This document shows positions 1 through 9,175 of a stretch of DNA of 64,000 nt, piece after piece. Numbering within the stretch: the stretch's first letter is position 1; each line of letters starts with the position of its first letter. Location: NCBI GenBank assembly GCA_046048055.1, contig JBJOGW010000002.1, forward strand, positions 10,966-74,965, written 5' to 3'. The translations under genes and the position numbers were made by a program. Origin of the DNA: SYAC01 sp046048055. GTDB lineage: Bacteria; Planctomycetota; Phycisphaerae; Phycisphaerales; SM1A02. Below the pieces are notes generated by a model. The model worked only from the letters and a program-made list of their open reading frames with translations, was not told the DNA's origin and ran no database searches.

Positions 1-2519
1 AAGCGCTGCGCGTACTGGATGGGCTGGTCGATGTCCTTGTAGAAGGCCGAGCCCGAGACCAGCCAGCCCTCGTGGGGTGTCCAGTCCAGCCGAAGGTCGT
101 AGTTGTCCAGGCTGCTCATCTGCAGCTGCGGGTTGCCGATGAAGATCGGTCCGCCCACGTACTCGTACTGCACCACCGGCACGATCTCGAAGAAGTTCGG
201 ACGAGCCAGCGTGCGGGCATAGGCCGCCCGGAACACCAGATCGTCGAGGATGTTCCAGTTGAACCCGATCATCGGGAGCCAGTCCACCTGGTCGATCGAC
301 GAGTCGAAGAGCGGATTGCCGCTCACGAACAGGATGGTCTGGGCCGGGTCGTTGGGGTCCACGCCCAGGGCACCAGGATCGGCCAATGACGACACCGTGG
401 TGCTCATGTTCGTGGTCTCGTAGCGGACGCCACCGACGATGTTCATCGTGTCGTTGAGCGGCAGGTCGATCATGCCGTAGCCCGCCGCGATCAGCTGGCT
501 GCCGTCGTATGGCGTGTCCTGCTCGCTGGCCAGGATCGGATGGTCCTCGCTGGGGAACACGGCGCTCCAGGGGTCGTTCCAGTCGCCGACGTAGGACGTG
601 TTGGGATCGAGCGAGTTGGTGAAGGTGCTCTGTCGGTACTCGCGGCTGAGCGAGTCGATGAACATGCCGGCCTTGATGTAGCCCTCGCGGTCGTTCCACT
701 GCAGGAACGGCAGCTTGATGTTCAGGGCCCCCTGGTCGCTGGACTCCTCGTTGTAGTAGTTGATGTGCTGCACCCAGCCCGCCGAAGCGAAGGGCACCAG
801 TCGATCATTGATGGTCCAGGTGGGGAACGGGTTGGTGATCACCGGACCGATGGGCGGCGGGAACAGGATGCCGTTGGGAGGGCCCCAGATCGAGGCGAAC
901 TGGGTCTGGTCCGGCTGATTCTCGATGGCCTTGCTGAACGAGACCCGCCAGTCGATCGTGGGCGCGCCGAAGCCGATGGGCTCCGGGATCGGCTCCCCCT
1001 CGGCCGGCCCAAGGAATCCCAGCGTGTGCTCGCCGTTCAGGATGAGGGCCTGTGTGGTGACCTGGGTGTAGTCGAGCGTCTCCAGTCGCTGCCAAGGCGC
1101 CTCGTCGTTGGTGGGCGGCGCGTTGCCCGGCCCGAATGGATCGTCGACGTTGTAGTCGGGGAAGTAGTAGTCCTTGCCGCGCGTGTCCGTGAGCAGCACG
1201 GCCTGGCTCTCCGAGAGCTTGGTGTAGATGAACTTGGCGCCGAACTTGTGCTCCTCGGTCTGGAAGCCCGTCGTGCCCAGACCACCCCACTGCACCGACT
1301 GGGTCCCCTGCGTCACGTCGTAGAGGCCCGTGATGAAGTTGCCCCCTGGGGGCGGCGTGCCATTGATGAGGGGCTCCAGAGGCCGGCCGGGCCCAGGCTG
1401 CTGCCACTGGTTCAACTGTCCATTGTCGTAGGCACTGGCGCCAGCCTCGTAGAAGAAGTTGGCGAACGCGCCCACCTTGAAGTCGTCGTCCACCTCCCAG
1501 CTGTCGCCGGCCGCGGCGTTCCACTTGTAGATGGGCGGTGCGTTTCCGAACTGGGTCCCCGTCGGATTGCCGGACCAGGACTGCCCCACGAGCTCGGGGT
1601 AGGTCTGCAGCACGTCGTTGTTGCCCCAGAAGTCCAGCTTTCCGCCGGGATAGGTCAGGAACTGGCCATCCTTCACCTGGGAGTTGGTGCCGTACTGGGC
1701 GCGGAACTGCAGGATGGGCTCGTCGGGAATGTCCCGCAGCACCACGTTCACGCCACCACCCGAGGCCTCACCCTGCAGGTCGGGCGTGAAGCTCTTGCTG
1801 ACCTGAATGCTCTGGATCACCGAGGCCGGGAACTGGTCCAGCTGCACGGCACGCTTGCCGGGCGTGGACACCGGAAGGCGCACGCTGTCGAGCAGCACGC
1901 TCACGTATCGGTCCGGCAGGCCGCGGACCACGGCGTACTTGCCTTCCTGCAGGGTGGCTCCGGGCACCAGGAGCAATGCCGCCGCCGCGTCGCCGGCACC
2001 CGAGCGGGAGATGGTCTCCACCCCCAGCACATCCAGCAGCTGCGGGCTCTCCAGTCGCAGCATGAAGTCGCCGGGCTGCAGCGTGACGATGGGCGCGATC
2101 TCGGGCGGCGTGAGCACCGAGATGGGTCCCAGATCCTGCTGCTCCACCGCGGCGTCCTGGGCCACCACCTCCTCCAGCTCCTCGAACTCGCCGGCCATCG
2201 AGGCCTCGACGTCGGTGAGCTGCCCCTCGGTCACCTGCACGTTGGGCCGCACCTCGCGCACGTACCCGTCCTTGGTGAACACCAGCGTGTAGGTGCCCGG
2301 GGCCACGTTGGGAATGGAGAACGATCCTGCCTCCGTGGTGAGCACCCGGGCCCGGGTTCCCATGATGGAGACCGCCACACCCGCGACCGGAACCCCGAAG
2401 TCCCTGTCGGAGACGGAACCTCGCACCGTGCCGCCGACCGGCGCCTGAGCCATCGCCGGGACGCATGCGACGATCAGCGGCACCAGCGATGCCGCGTGCA
2501 ATCGTCCGCCGATCACCAT
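1..2519 (-). CDS. TonB-dependent receptor, C-terminus cut by window edge
   Basis: Outer-membrane TonB-dependent receptor that should import a large or scarce ligand using energy from the ExbB/ExbD/TonB system encoded nearby. My translation of the reverse strand gives a signal peptide (about residues 1-25, ending AMAQA), then a carboxypeptidase-regulatory-like beta domain (about 30-95, with NVAPGTYTLVF and KDGYVREV). A plug domain follows (VVRGLPDRYVSVLLD, GEASGGGVNVVLRDIP), then a barrel with alternating aromatic strands. The late-barrel motif SAFYKDIDQPI lies at the window edge, so only a modest C-terminal part is missing. The ATG at 2519 overlaps the stop of the upstream TPR gene by seven bases (ATGGTGA), implying translational coupling. 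The ligand cannot be told from sequence; iron chelates, vitamins or glucans are all possible. Confidence 0.9.
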   Translation of the reverse strand, partial: MVIGGRLHAASLVPLIVACVPAMAQAPVGGTVRGSVSDRDFGVPVAGVAVSIMGTRARVLTTEAGSFSIPNVAPGTYTLVFTKDGYVREVRPNVQVTEGQLTDVEASMAGEFEELEEVVAQDAAVEQQDLGPISVLTPPEIAPIVTLQPGDFMLRLESPQLLDVLGVETISRSGAGDAAAALLLVPGATLQEGKYAVVRGLPDRYVSVLLDSVRLPVSTPGKRAVQLDQFPASVIQSIQVSKSFTPDLQGEASGGGVNVVLRDIPDEPILQFRAQYGTNSQVKDGQFLTYPGGKLDFWGNNDVLQTYPELVGQSWSGNPTGTQFGNAPPIYKWNAAAGDSWEVDDDFKVGAFANFFYEAGASAYDNGQLNQWQQPGPGRPLEPLINGTPPPGGNFITGLYDVTQGTQSVQWGGLGTTGFQTEEHKFGAKFIYTKLSESQAVLLTDTRGKDYYFPDYNVDDPFGPGNAPPTNDEAPWQRLETLDYTQVTTQALILNGEHTLGFLGPAEGEPIPEPIGFGAPTIDWRVSFSKAIENQPDQTQFASIWGPPNGILFPPPIGPVITNPFPTWTINDRLVPFASAGWVQHINYYNEESSDQGALNIKLPFLQWNDREGYIKAGMFIDSLSREYRQSTFTNSLDPNTSYVGDWNDPWSAVFPSEDHPILASEQDTPYDGSQLIAAGYGMIDLPLNDTMNIVGGVRYETTNMSTTVSSLADPGALGVDPNDPAQTILFVSGNPLFDSSIDQVDWLPMIGFNWNILDDLVFRAAYARTLARPNFFEIVPVVQYEYVGGPIFIGNPQLQMSSLDNYDLRLDWTPHEGWLVSGSAFYKDIDQPIQYAQR

Positions 2520-3817
2520 GGAGCCTTCAGCCCGGACCGGATGGAACGGATCGTGGCCCGCATGTCCGCGGGGGGCTCCACGCCCGATCGCACCATGGAG
2601 AGGCAGGTCAGGCAGAGGTCCTCCGCCCGGGGCCGCGCGTTGGGGTTCAGGGCACCGGCCTCCAGCGCCAGGCGCCAGATGCGGAGTGCCTCGTCGCGAT
2701 CACCCGCATCCACCATCGCTTCCGCCAGCGGCCGCAGCACGTCGGCCCGGTCGATGTCGACCACCTCGGACGTGCCGGATCGATACCGCGCGAGCGTGTC
2801 CTGGATCACCCGCCGAGCCTGCCCGGGCTGACCTTGCCGCAGCAGGCCACGGGCCAGGTCCCGGGCGATCACGCCGACCGTGTCCGGCGTGAAGTCGTAG
2901 TTGCGGAACTGCTCGCAGGCCTGCGCCAACTCCGCAGCGGCATCGTCGCGACGGCCGGCAGCGGCCAGTCGATCGGCCATGCGCACCCGAAGCTCGATCT
3001 GCAGGTCGATCGGAAGGCCGGGAGCAGCGTCGCGGATGGCCTTCTCGGCCCGGGCCACGCGCACGCTGTCGCCGGGAACGCGCTCCCAGACCGCCAGATA
3101 GCCATCCACCCCGGATCGAACCACGTCGAATGCCTTGGTGGCGATGGCGGCATCAAAGGCGTCGCACTGCCGATCCAGATCCTCCAGCGAAGTTCCGGAG
3201 ACCAGTTCCGCCTCGACACGTCCCGTGCGTTCCTGCGGGACCTGACCGGCAAACTGCCTCGCCTGGTCCACATCTCCCAGCGCTGCCAGGCCGATGGCGA
3301 TCTCCGTCAGCAGCTGTTCACGCATCCAGCCCTCTGTTCCAGCGGACCCCTCCAGCGCCTCCTGCAGCAGCGCGGTCGCCCGATCGGGTTCGCCGGACCG
3401 GGCCAACGCCTGGGCCGCCAAGGCCATGACCTCAGCACGGCGCCAGTCCTTGATCGCTTCGGCGTGACGCAACGCGGTGTCCACCATCCCAAGCTCGATG
3501 GCCGTCGCAGCCACCTCACGCTGCAGCCGCGACTTGATGCGCTCGTGGGCCCGTGTCTCAGGACTTGAGGCGACCGACCACGCGTCGTCGATCATCCCGG
3601 CTCGCCAGGCCCCTGCCGCGACCGGGGTCGATGTGCCGGCGTTCCGGGTCGAGGGCGTCACCGGCACCGCCGCGGAGGGCGTCTCCGCAGCAGGGATGGG
3701 GGTGACGACAGGATCGGTCGCGTGATCACCCGCCGTGCAGCCGGCGCCGAGCGCGGTGAAGACAGTCACGGCGCACGCGATGCAACGGACCGCAGGGATG
3801 GCTTGGAACCTGATCAT
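2513..3817 (-). CDS. Exported TPR-type protein, probably a lipoprotein
   Basis: A 434-residue exported protein of alpha-helical repeats, first gene of the operon that continues into the TonB-dependent receptor. The N-terminus has a hydrophobic segment ending in LGAGC, which resembles a lipobox although the -3 position is not ideal. The rest is built of paired helices rich in Ala, Leu and Arg (for example ALAQAALARSGEPDRATALL), typical of tetratricopeptide repeats. I chose the ATG at 3817 because it places the signal peptide at the N-terminus. A strong AAAGGAGG lies 30 or more bases upstream of it, so an earlier start (3883) remains possible but would bury the signal peptide. It may be an accessory for receptor assembly or loading; the role is inferred from position only. 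Confidence 0.72.
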   Translation of the reverse strand: MIRFQAIPAVRCIACAVTVFTALGAGCTAGDHATDPVVTPIPAAETPSAAVPVTPSTRNAGTSTPVAAGAWRAGMIDDAWSVASSPETRAHERIKSRLQREVAATAIELGMVDTALRHAEAIKDWRRAEVMALAAQALARSGEPDRATALLQEALEGSAGTEGWMREQLLTEIAIGLAALGDVDQARQFAGQVPQERTGRVEAELVSGTSLEDLDRQCDAFDAAIATKAFDVVRSGVDGYLAVWERVPGDSVRVARAEKAIRDAAPGLPIDLQIELRVRMADRLAAAGRRDDAAAELAQACEQFRNYDFTPDTVGVIARDLARGLLRQGQPGQARRVIQDTLARYRSGTSEVVDIDRADVLRPLAEAMVDAGDRDEALRIWRLALEAGALNPNARPRAEDLCLTCLSMVRSGVEPPADMRATIRSIRSGLKAPW

Positions 3818-4097
3818 CTTGGCTGTGCGGCGGGATGGCGAGTGTGCGTGGCCTCCTTTCAGTTCCTCCAAGCCCGCGGTCAAGAAACTGTTCAGAAGGC
3901 GTTGTGACTCTGTTCACGGTGCCTGCGAGGCGAGCCGCTGGTGGCGCGTTCAAGCCGGACGGTTTCGGACACGCAATCTGAACGCTTCCTTCACGATCCC
4001 CTTGCCGGAGAGATCTAGCCTGCCCCGCTTCCATCGTCGACGGCGATCCGTCGCCTCGCGTGCTCAAGACCATTTCTCCCGCGCCGTCACAATCCTC
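3818..4097. promoter_or_regulatory. Divergent regulatory region of the TonB module with repeated TGAAC motifs
   Basis: This 280-base gap separates the leftward receptor operon from the rightward DUF3450-exbB-exbD-tonB operon. It carries GAAACTGTTCAGAA at 3884-3897, a second CTGTTCA at 3912-3918 (23 bases after the first), and TCTGAACGCTTCC at 3977-3989 in the other orientation. A closely related element forms the inverted repeat at 9176-9197, ahead of the dockerin gene that follows tonB. The pattern suggests a common regulator of the module, but no regulator gene lies in the window. I cannot place either operon's -10 with confidence here. Confidence 0.4.
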
Positions 4098-5060
4098 ATG
4101 CCTCACCTGCACATCCTTCTTCTCGCAGCAGCCGCGACGCACGCAGCCGTGCCTGCGGTCCTTCAGGATTCCGTGGCCGGTCGCCTGACGCCGCGACCTC
4201 CGGCCCGATCCGTCGTCGAACCTCCGGTGGATCGGCAAGTCCCAACGAGCACCCCGGATGCCGCCGTCGAACCGGCTGGGGAAGGCCCAAGGGGGCCGAG
4301 CCCTGAACAGGCCATGGACAACGCGATGCCGCAGTCCGACGAGCGCGACGCCGATGGAGGCGAGCAGCCGCCGTCCGTGGAGGAGACCCGCCTGACGCTG
4401 TCCAAGTGGATCGAGACCCAGCAGATCATCGCCAAGGAGCGCAATGACTGGCAGCAGGGCAAGGAAATCCTGGAGGGACGCGTGGAGCTGGTGAGCAAGG
4501 AGGTGAGCCAGCTCAAGGAGCGCATCGCCCAGTCCGAGTCGGCGGTGGCCGAGTCCAACCGCAAGCGGGACAGGCTGGCGGAGGAGAACGCGCAACTCAA
4601 GCAGACCGGCGCCCAGTTGGCTTCGGCCGTCACGACGATGGAGGCCGAGGTCCGCAAGCTGGCCGCGTTGGCCCCCGAGGGCGTGGCCACCAAGCTGGCA
4701 CCGCTGCTGCAGCGCATTCCCGCCAATCCAGACACCACACGCGTGAGCGCCGCCGAGAGGTTCCAGAACGTGCTGGGCATCCTGAACGAGTTGAACAAGG
4801 CCAACAGCGAGATCACCATCGCCTACGAGGTCCGCCAGATGGCCGACGGATCCTCGAGCGAGGTGCAGGTGATCTACGTGGGGCTGGCCCAGGCGTACTA
4901 CCTGAGCCCGCGCGGCGAGGCCGGCATCGGCAAGCCGACGGCCGAGGGCTGGGTCTGGCGAGCGGCTCCCAGCGAGGCCGGTCGCATCTACACCGCCCTG
5001 GAGATCATCCAGGGCAAGCATCCGCCCGCGTTCGTGGGCCTTCCCATCTCCATCCAATGA
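4098..5060 (+). CDS. DUF3450 family periplasmic coiled-coil protein
   Basis: A 320-residue exported protein. It has a short hydrophobic N-terminus (HILLLAAAATHAAV), a low-complexity Pro-rich stretch to about residue 100, and a long heptad-rich coiled coil (about 100-200, with SQLKERIAQSESAVAESNRK). A C-terminal globular part contains ERFQNVLGILNELNKANSEI and ends near PPAFVGLPISIQ. This layout and the ERFQNVLGILNE-type motif match DUF3450 proteins, which are typically encoded with ExbB-like, ExbD and TonB genes in systems of the Vibrio TonB2 type. The start at 4098 gives the export signal; an open frame extends upstream but is not needed. The stop overlaps the next start by ATGA, so it is the first gene of a tight operon. 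Confidence 0.82.
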   Translation: MPHLHILLLAAAATHAAVPAVLQDSVAGRLTPRPPARSVVEPPVDRQVPTSTPDAAVEPAGEGPRGPSPEQAMDNAMPQSDERDADGGEQPPSVEETRLTLSKWIETQQIIAKERNDWQQGKEILEGRVELVSKEVSQLKERIAQSESAVAESNRKRDRLAEENAQLKQTGAQLASAVTTMEAEVRKLAALAPEGVATKLAPLLQRIPANPDTTRVSAAERFQNVLGILNELNKANSEITIAYEVRQMADGSSSEVQVIYVGLAQAYYLSPRGEAGIGKPTAEGWVWRAAPSEAGRIYTALEIIQGKHPPAFVGLPISIQ

Positions 5061-6565
5061 ACATCCGATCCACCATCGCGGCCACGGTCCTGATGCTGTC
5101 CGCATGCCTGCAGGGCACCTGGGCCCAGACCGCGCCCGCCGCCGCAGGCCGGGAGGCCCTGACCAGGGCCCGCACCAACGCCGACGCGGAACTGGCCAAG
5201 AGCATCACCGAACTGAACGTCATGCGCGAGCGAATCGCCGCCGAGAAGCTGCCGCTGGCCCAGCAACTCACGGGACTCGAGGAGGAAGTGATCGCCCTGC
5301 GTCGCGAGGCGGACCGCGTGCAGCGGCTGGTCGACGCGGGCGCCCTGGAGATCGGCACGCTGCAGGCGGAGATGAAGGCCCGCCAGGACGAGTTGACCTA
5401 TGTGGGCAGCCTGCTCGACGAGTACGCCCGAGCCTTCGAGACGCGGATCAACGTGGGCGAGGTGCAGCGGTTCGCCCAGCCGATCGAGGCCGCCAAGACC
5501 GCGCTGGAGAACAAGAGCCTCTCGCCCACCGAGCGGTTCGCGATCCAGACCACCTTCGTGGACCTCACCCTGAAGCGGATCCTGGATGCCGTCGGCGGGC
5601 ATCGCTTCGCCGGCACCGGCGTGGACATGCTCGGAACGGTCATGAACGGCCAGTTCGCCATGATCGGTCCCATCTCGCTCTTCAGTTCGGACTCGGGCAC
5701 GGCCGGCATCGCGGTGCCCCAGGCCGGATCGCCCAACCCGCTGATCCGTCCGCTGGATGGTGGTCTGGCCCAGGCGGTTGCGCCACTGGTGGCCTCCGGC
5801 GAGGGCACCCTGCCCCTGGATCCCTCACGTGGCGGCGCCCTGCAGGCCCTGGTGCAGAAGGCCAGCCTGGTCCACATCTTCATCAAGGGTGGACCCATCA
5901 TGTGGCCCATGCTGCTGGCATCCGTCATCGCCCTGGCGGTGGCCCTGGAACGCGTGCTGTTCCTGGTGAACGAGCAGCGCAAGCGCAGCGCCAAGGCCGT
6001 GGCCAACTTCTTTGTGGAGGTCGGCAAGGGCAACCTGGACGGTGCCGTGACGCTGGCCCGCAAGTCGACCGATCCCATCGCCACCACGCTGGGCTACGCC
6101 CTGGAGCACCGCGACCAGTCGCTGGGCCACGCGCTGGCCTACGCCGAGACCCGCACCATCAAGCGGTACAAGCGGGGCATCTCGGTGCTGGACACGGTGA
6201 TCACGCTGGCTCCGCTGCTGGGCCTGCTGGGCACGGTGACGGGCATGATGGGGTCGTTCGCCGTGATCGGCGGCGATCTCAGCTCGCCCGGCGCCATCAC
6301 GGGCGGCATCGCCGAGGCCCTGATCGCCACGGCGTTCGGCCTGATCATCGCCATCGTGTGCCTGATTCCCTTCAACTACCTCAACAACCGGATCGAGATC
6401 ATGGAGGGCGAACTGCTGGCCTGCGGCGAGCAGCTCAAGCTGCTGGTGGAGGGGCGGCCCGCCGTGCCCAGCGCGGCCGAGGCGAGGGGCGCCAACGCGT
6501 CCCACGCCGCTGCCGAGGCACGCAGCGCCTCGATCAGCGCCGTGGTGTCCGGGGGAGGAGCCTGA
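5057..6565 (+). CDS. Long MotA/TolQ/ExbB proton channel with periplasmic coiled-coil domain (TtpC-like)
   Basis: Inner-membrane proton-channel subunit that would power TonB. The 502 residues comprise a signal peptide (1-23, ending TWAQ), a roughly 200-residue periplasmic coiled coil (NVMRERIAAEKLPLAQQL onward) that resembles the preceding DUF3450 protein, and a C-terminal MotA/TolQ/ExbB domain. That domain contains IFIKGGPIMWPMLLASVIAL as the first membrane helix and the conserved TLAPLLGLLGTVTGMMGSF signature before the last helices (FGLIIAIVCLIPFN). The long form resembles TtpC of TonB2 systems. No separate short ExbB is present here, so this protein probably does both jobs. ATG overlaps the previous stop, and ExbD follows after three bases. 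Confidence 0.9.
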   Translation: MNIRSTIAATVLMLSACLQGTWAQTAPAAAGREALTRARTNADAELAKSITELNVMRERIAAEKLPLAQQLTGLEEEVIALRREADRVQRLVDAGALEIGTLQAEMKARQDELTYVGSLLDEYARAFETRINVGEVQRFAQPIEAAKTALENKSLSPTERFAIQTTFVDLTLKRILDAVGGHRFAGTGVDMLGTVMNGQFAMIGPISLFSSDSGTAGIAVPQAGSPNPLIRPLDGGLAQAVAPLVASGEGTLPLDPSRGGALQALVQKASLVHIFIKGGPIMWPMLLASVIALAVALERVLFLVNEQRKRSAKAVANFFVEVGKGNLDGAVTLARKSTDPIATTLGYALEHRDQSLGHALAYAETRTIKRYKRGISVLDTVITLAPLLGLLGTVTGMMGSFAVIGGDLSSPGAITGGIAEALIATAFGLIIAIVCLIPFNYLNNRIEIMEGELLACGEQLKLLVEGRPAVPSAAEARGANASHAAAEARSASISAVVSGGGA

Positions 6566-6568
6566 TCC

Positions 6569-7000
6569 ATGGCCGGCGGAGGTGGCGGCGCCCGCCGCGG
6601 CAAGAAGAAGAGCGCCCGGATCGAGATCATCCCGCTGATCGACATCATCTTCTTCCTGCTGGCCACGTTCATCATGGTCTCGCTGAGCATGTCCAAGAAC
6701 CAGGGCGTGCAGGTGGCGCTGCCGGTCTCCTCGACCGCACAGTCGCTGGGTGACCAGCAGGAGATGGAGAAGGCCGTCACGCTGAGCGTGAACGACAAGG
6801 GCGAGATCTTCTTCAACAAGGACAAGATCCTGCTCACCCAGCTGCCGCTGAAGCTGCAGACCTACAAGCTCACCGCCAAGGATCCCAAGGTGATCATCAA
6901 CAGCGACGGCGCGGCGGACTTCAAGTTCGTGGTGGGCGTGCTCGACGAGGTGCGCAAGATCGGCATCGCCAAGGTCGGCATCAGCACGGACAAGAAGTGA
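6569..7000 (+). CDS. exbD: ExbD/TolR family biopolymer transport protein
   Basis: A 143-residue single-pass inner-membrane protein, partner of the ExbB-like channel. After a basic Gly-rich start comes IEIIPLIDIIFFLLATFIM. This is the conserved ExbD membrane helix, with the functionally required Asp in PLIDI. The periplasmic domain follows (VSVNDKGEIFFNKDKI-type strand, PKVIINSDGAADFKFVVGVLDEVRKIGI), as is typical of the family. The length is normal for ExbD. It lies between the channel gene and tonB; its stop overlaps the tonB start as TGATG. Confidence 0.94.
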   Translation: MAGGGGGARRGKKKSARIEIIPLIDIIFFLLATFIMVSLSMSKNQGVQVALPVSSTAQSLGDQQEMEKAVTLSVNDKGEIFFNKDKILLTQLPLKLQTYKLTAKDPKVIINSDGAADFKFVVGVLDEVRKIGIAKVGISTDKK

Positions 7001-7710
7001 TGTGGAGGTCGGCCGTCATCTTCTTCCTGGCCGCGGTGGTGCTTCATGCCCTGGTGCTGCTGTTCGGAGGCCTGCTCTTTCCCAGGCACGAGGAGGCCAG
7101 CAAGCGCGACGTGGAACTGGTGGCCGAGGAGATGGCCGAGGACGCCCGCGAGCGAGCCGAGGAGGAGCCCCCCCCGCCGGATGAGATCGCGCAGGAGGAG
7201 GAGCCGCCGCCCGACGCCAACCAGGCGCCATCCGCCATGGACCAGGTCACGCCCGGGGACGACGCCCCGGCGCTGGATGCCGCCAGCCTGAGCGCGCTCG
7301 AGGCGGCGCTGGGCGGCGCCGCGGGTGGTGCCGGCGACTTCGGAGGCGGCGCCTCGCTGGCCTCCGGTGGCCGCATCGGAGGCACCGGGGTGGCCGGCGG
7401 TGGCGGCGACGAGGTTTCCGAGGCCTTCAGCATGTCGGAGATCGACCAGCGTCCTCGGGTGCTCATGCAGGTGGCCGCGGCCTATCCCTCCGAGATGCGA
7501 TCCCGCAAGGTCGAGGGCGTCGTCACCGTGATCTTCGTGGTGGACGAGAACGGTCGGGTGGTGAATCCCAAGATCGCCAAGTCCACGCACCCCGAGTTCG
7601 AGAAGCCGGCGCTCGAAGCCGTCCGGCAATGGAAGTTCGAGCCCGCGATCAAGGCCGGCAACCGCGTGAGTTGCCGCATGCGCGTGCCCATCCGGTTTCT
7701 CCCCACATGA
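7000..7710 (+). CDS. tonB: Energy transducer TonB
   Basis: Periplasm-spanning energy transducer of 236 residues. One N-terminal membrane helix (AVIFFLAAVVLHALVLLFGG) is followed by an acidic/proline linker (about 30-80, alternating Glu-rich and PPPP stretches), then a Gly-rich spacer. The TonB C-terminal domain starts around residue 150, with YPSEMRSRKVEGVVTVIFVV, ENGRVVNPKIAKSTHPEFE and ALEAVRQWKFEPAIKAG, all standard TonB_C motifs. I preferred ATG at 7000, in a TGATG overlap with exbD, over an in-frame GTG at 6997; the difference is one residue. The linker is acidic rather than the Pro-Lys type of enteric TonB. Confidence 0.93.
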   Translation: MWRSAVIFFLAAVVLHALVLLFGGLLFPRHEEASKRDVELVAEEMAEDARERAEEEPPPPDEIAQEEEPPPDANQAPSAMDQVTPGDDAPALDAASLSALEAALGGAAGGAGDFGGGASLASGGRIGGTGVAGGGGDEVSEAFSMSEIDQRPRVLMQVAAAYPSEMRSRKVEGVVTVIFVVDENGRVVNPKIAKSTHPEFEKPALEAVRQWKFEPAIKAGNRVSCRMRVPIRFLPT

Positions 7711-9161
7711 CTCCACGCCGATCCATTCGTTGCGCCGTGCCGGAAACCTGGCCCCTCGGTGCCCTGCTCGTCATCGCCGGCCTGTCGCTGTCGTGCCCGC
7801 CATCCTCGGCCGACAGCCTGGCGGCCGCACGGGGGGAGGCTCCGGCCCCTTCCATGCAGGTGGGAACGCCCGACCTTCGCGCCGTGTGGGATGATCCGAA
7901 CTTTCAGAAGTCCTTCGTCGCCGGCTTTGGCGTGAACCCCGAGGTGGAGCCGCGGATCTCCACCGATGACATGGCCCTGCTGGAACTGGTGCGACAACTC
8001 ATGCCCGACGAGCTTGGGGCGGCCGAATCGCTGCTGCGGGACTCGATCCGCGACGACACGTCGGCTGTCCTGGACCTGACGCTCGGCGGCGTGCAGTACC
8101 AGCAGGAGCGCTCCGACGAGGCGCTGGCCAACTACCGCCGTGCCGCCGAGAAGTACCCCAGCTTCCGCCGGGCGTATCGCAGCATCGGGCTCATCTGCGT
8201 GCGTCAGGGCAAGCTCGACGACGCCATCGCCGCGTTCAACCGGATGATCGAGCTGGGCGGTGCCGACGCCTACTCCTACGGCCTGCTGGGCTACTGCCAC
8301 TCGCAGAAGCAGGACTTCCAGCCCGCCGAGGCCGCCTACCGCAACGCACTGCTGCTGCAGCCCTCGAACGTGGAGTGGAGGCTGGGCCTGACCCGCAGCG
8401 TGTTCAAGCAGGGAAAGTTCGAGGACGCCGCCAGCCTGCTCGACGTGCTCATCCAGACCTTTCCCGAGAAGGCCGACTTCTGGCTGTTGCAGGCCCACAC
8501 CTACCTCGGCATGAACCAGCCGCAGAAGGCGGCGGTGAACCTGGAGACGATCGACGCCATCGGCAAGTCGTCGGTCGACAGCCTGTACACGCTGGGCGAC
8601 ATCTATCTCTCGGAGTCGCTGTTGGAGCTCTCGCTCAACGCCTACCTGCGCGCCCTCGAGAAGGACCCCTCCCAACCCCCGTCCCGGATCCTGCGCAGCA
8701 CCGAGGCCCTGGCCTCGCGCGGCGGACTGGACGAGGCCCGCACGCTGATCACGCGCGTTCGGGAGCACGCCGCCGAGTCGATGGGCGACGGCGACCGTCG
8801 TCGGCTGCTCAAGCTCGAGGCTCGCCTGGCCATGGCCGGTGGCGCCGGAGACGAGGCCACGGCCCGCATCCTGGAGGAAGTCATCGAGCTCGACCCGCTC
8901 GACGGCGAGGCCCTGATGTTGCTGGGCCAGTACCACAATCGTGGCGGTCGGCCCGACCAGGCGATCCTGTTCTACGAGCGGGCGGCCCGCATCGACACCT
9001 TTGCCGCCAATGCCAAGGTGAAGATGGCCCAGGTGTACGTGGCCCAGAGCCGCTTCGCCGACGCCCTGCCGCTGCTGAGGGATGCCCAGGCGATCCGTCC
9101 CCGCGAGGACGTGGCCCGCTACATCGAGCAGGTGGAACGGGCCAGCAAGGGTCGCAAGTGA
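7707..9161 (+). CDS. Exported tetratricopeptide-repeat protein of the TonB operon
   Basis: A 484-residue TPR protein with an N-terminal export signal (about 14-37, PLGALLVIAGLSLSC). Repeated TPR pairs carry typical motifs such as YRRAAEKYPSFRRAYRSIGL, DDAIAAFNRMIELGGADAYS and GDIYLSESLLELSLNAYLRAL. Its ATG overlaps the tonB stop (ATGA), so it is the fifth gene of the DUF3450-exbB-exbD-tonB operon. TPR genes are commonly found at this place in TonB2/DUF3450 clusters. The likely role is a periplasmic or outer-membrane scaffold for the transducer; this is inferred from context and family. Confidence 0.87.
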   Translation: MTPRRSIRCAVPETWPLGALLVIAGLSLSCPPSSADSLAAARGEAPAPSMQVGTPDLRAVWDDPNFQKSFVAGFGVNPEVEPRISTDDMALLELVRQLMPDELGAAESLLRDSIRDDTSAVLDLTLGGVQYQQERSDEALANYRRAAEKYPSFRRAYRSIGLICVRQGKLDDAIAAFNRMIELGGADAYSYGLLGYCHSQKQDFQPAEAAYRNALLLQPSNVEWRLGLTRSVFKQGKFEDAASLLDVLIQTFPEKADFWLLQAHTYLGMNQPQKAAVNLETIDAIGKSSVDSLYTLGDIYLSESLLELSLNAYLRALEKDPSQPPSRILRSTEALASRGGLDEARTLITRVREHAAESMGDGDRRRLLKLEARLAMAGGAGDEATARILEEVIELDPLDGEALMLLGQYHNRGGRPDQAILFYERAARIDTFAANAKVKMAQVYVAQSRFADALPLLRDAQAIRPREDVARYIEQVERASKGRK

Positions 9162-9175
9162 GGCTCACACATCCG

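Noticed and set aside
540..2831. Long rightward open frame opposite the TonB-dependent receptor
   Set aside because: The product is low-complexity (Val/Gly/Arg/His-rich) with no family motifs, typical of an antisense shadow in high-GC DNA. The leftward frame gives an unmistakable receptor.
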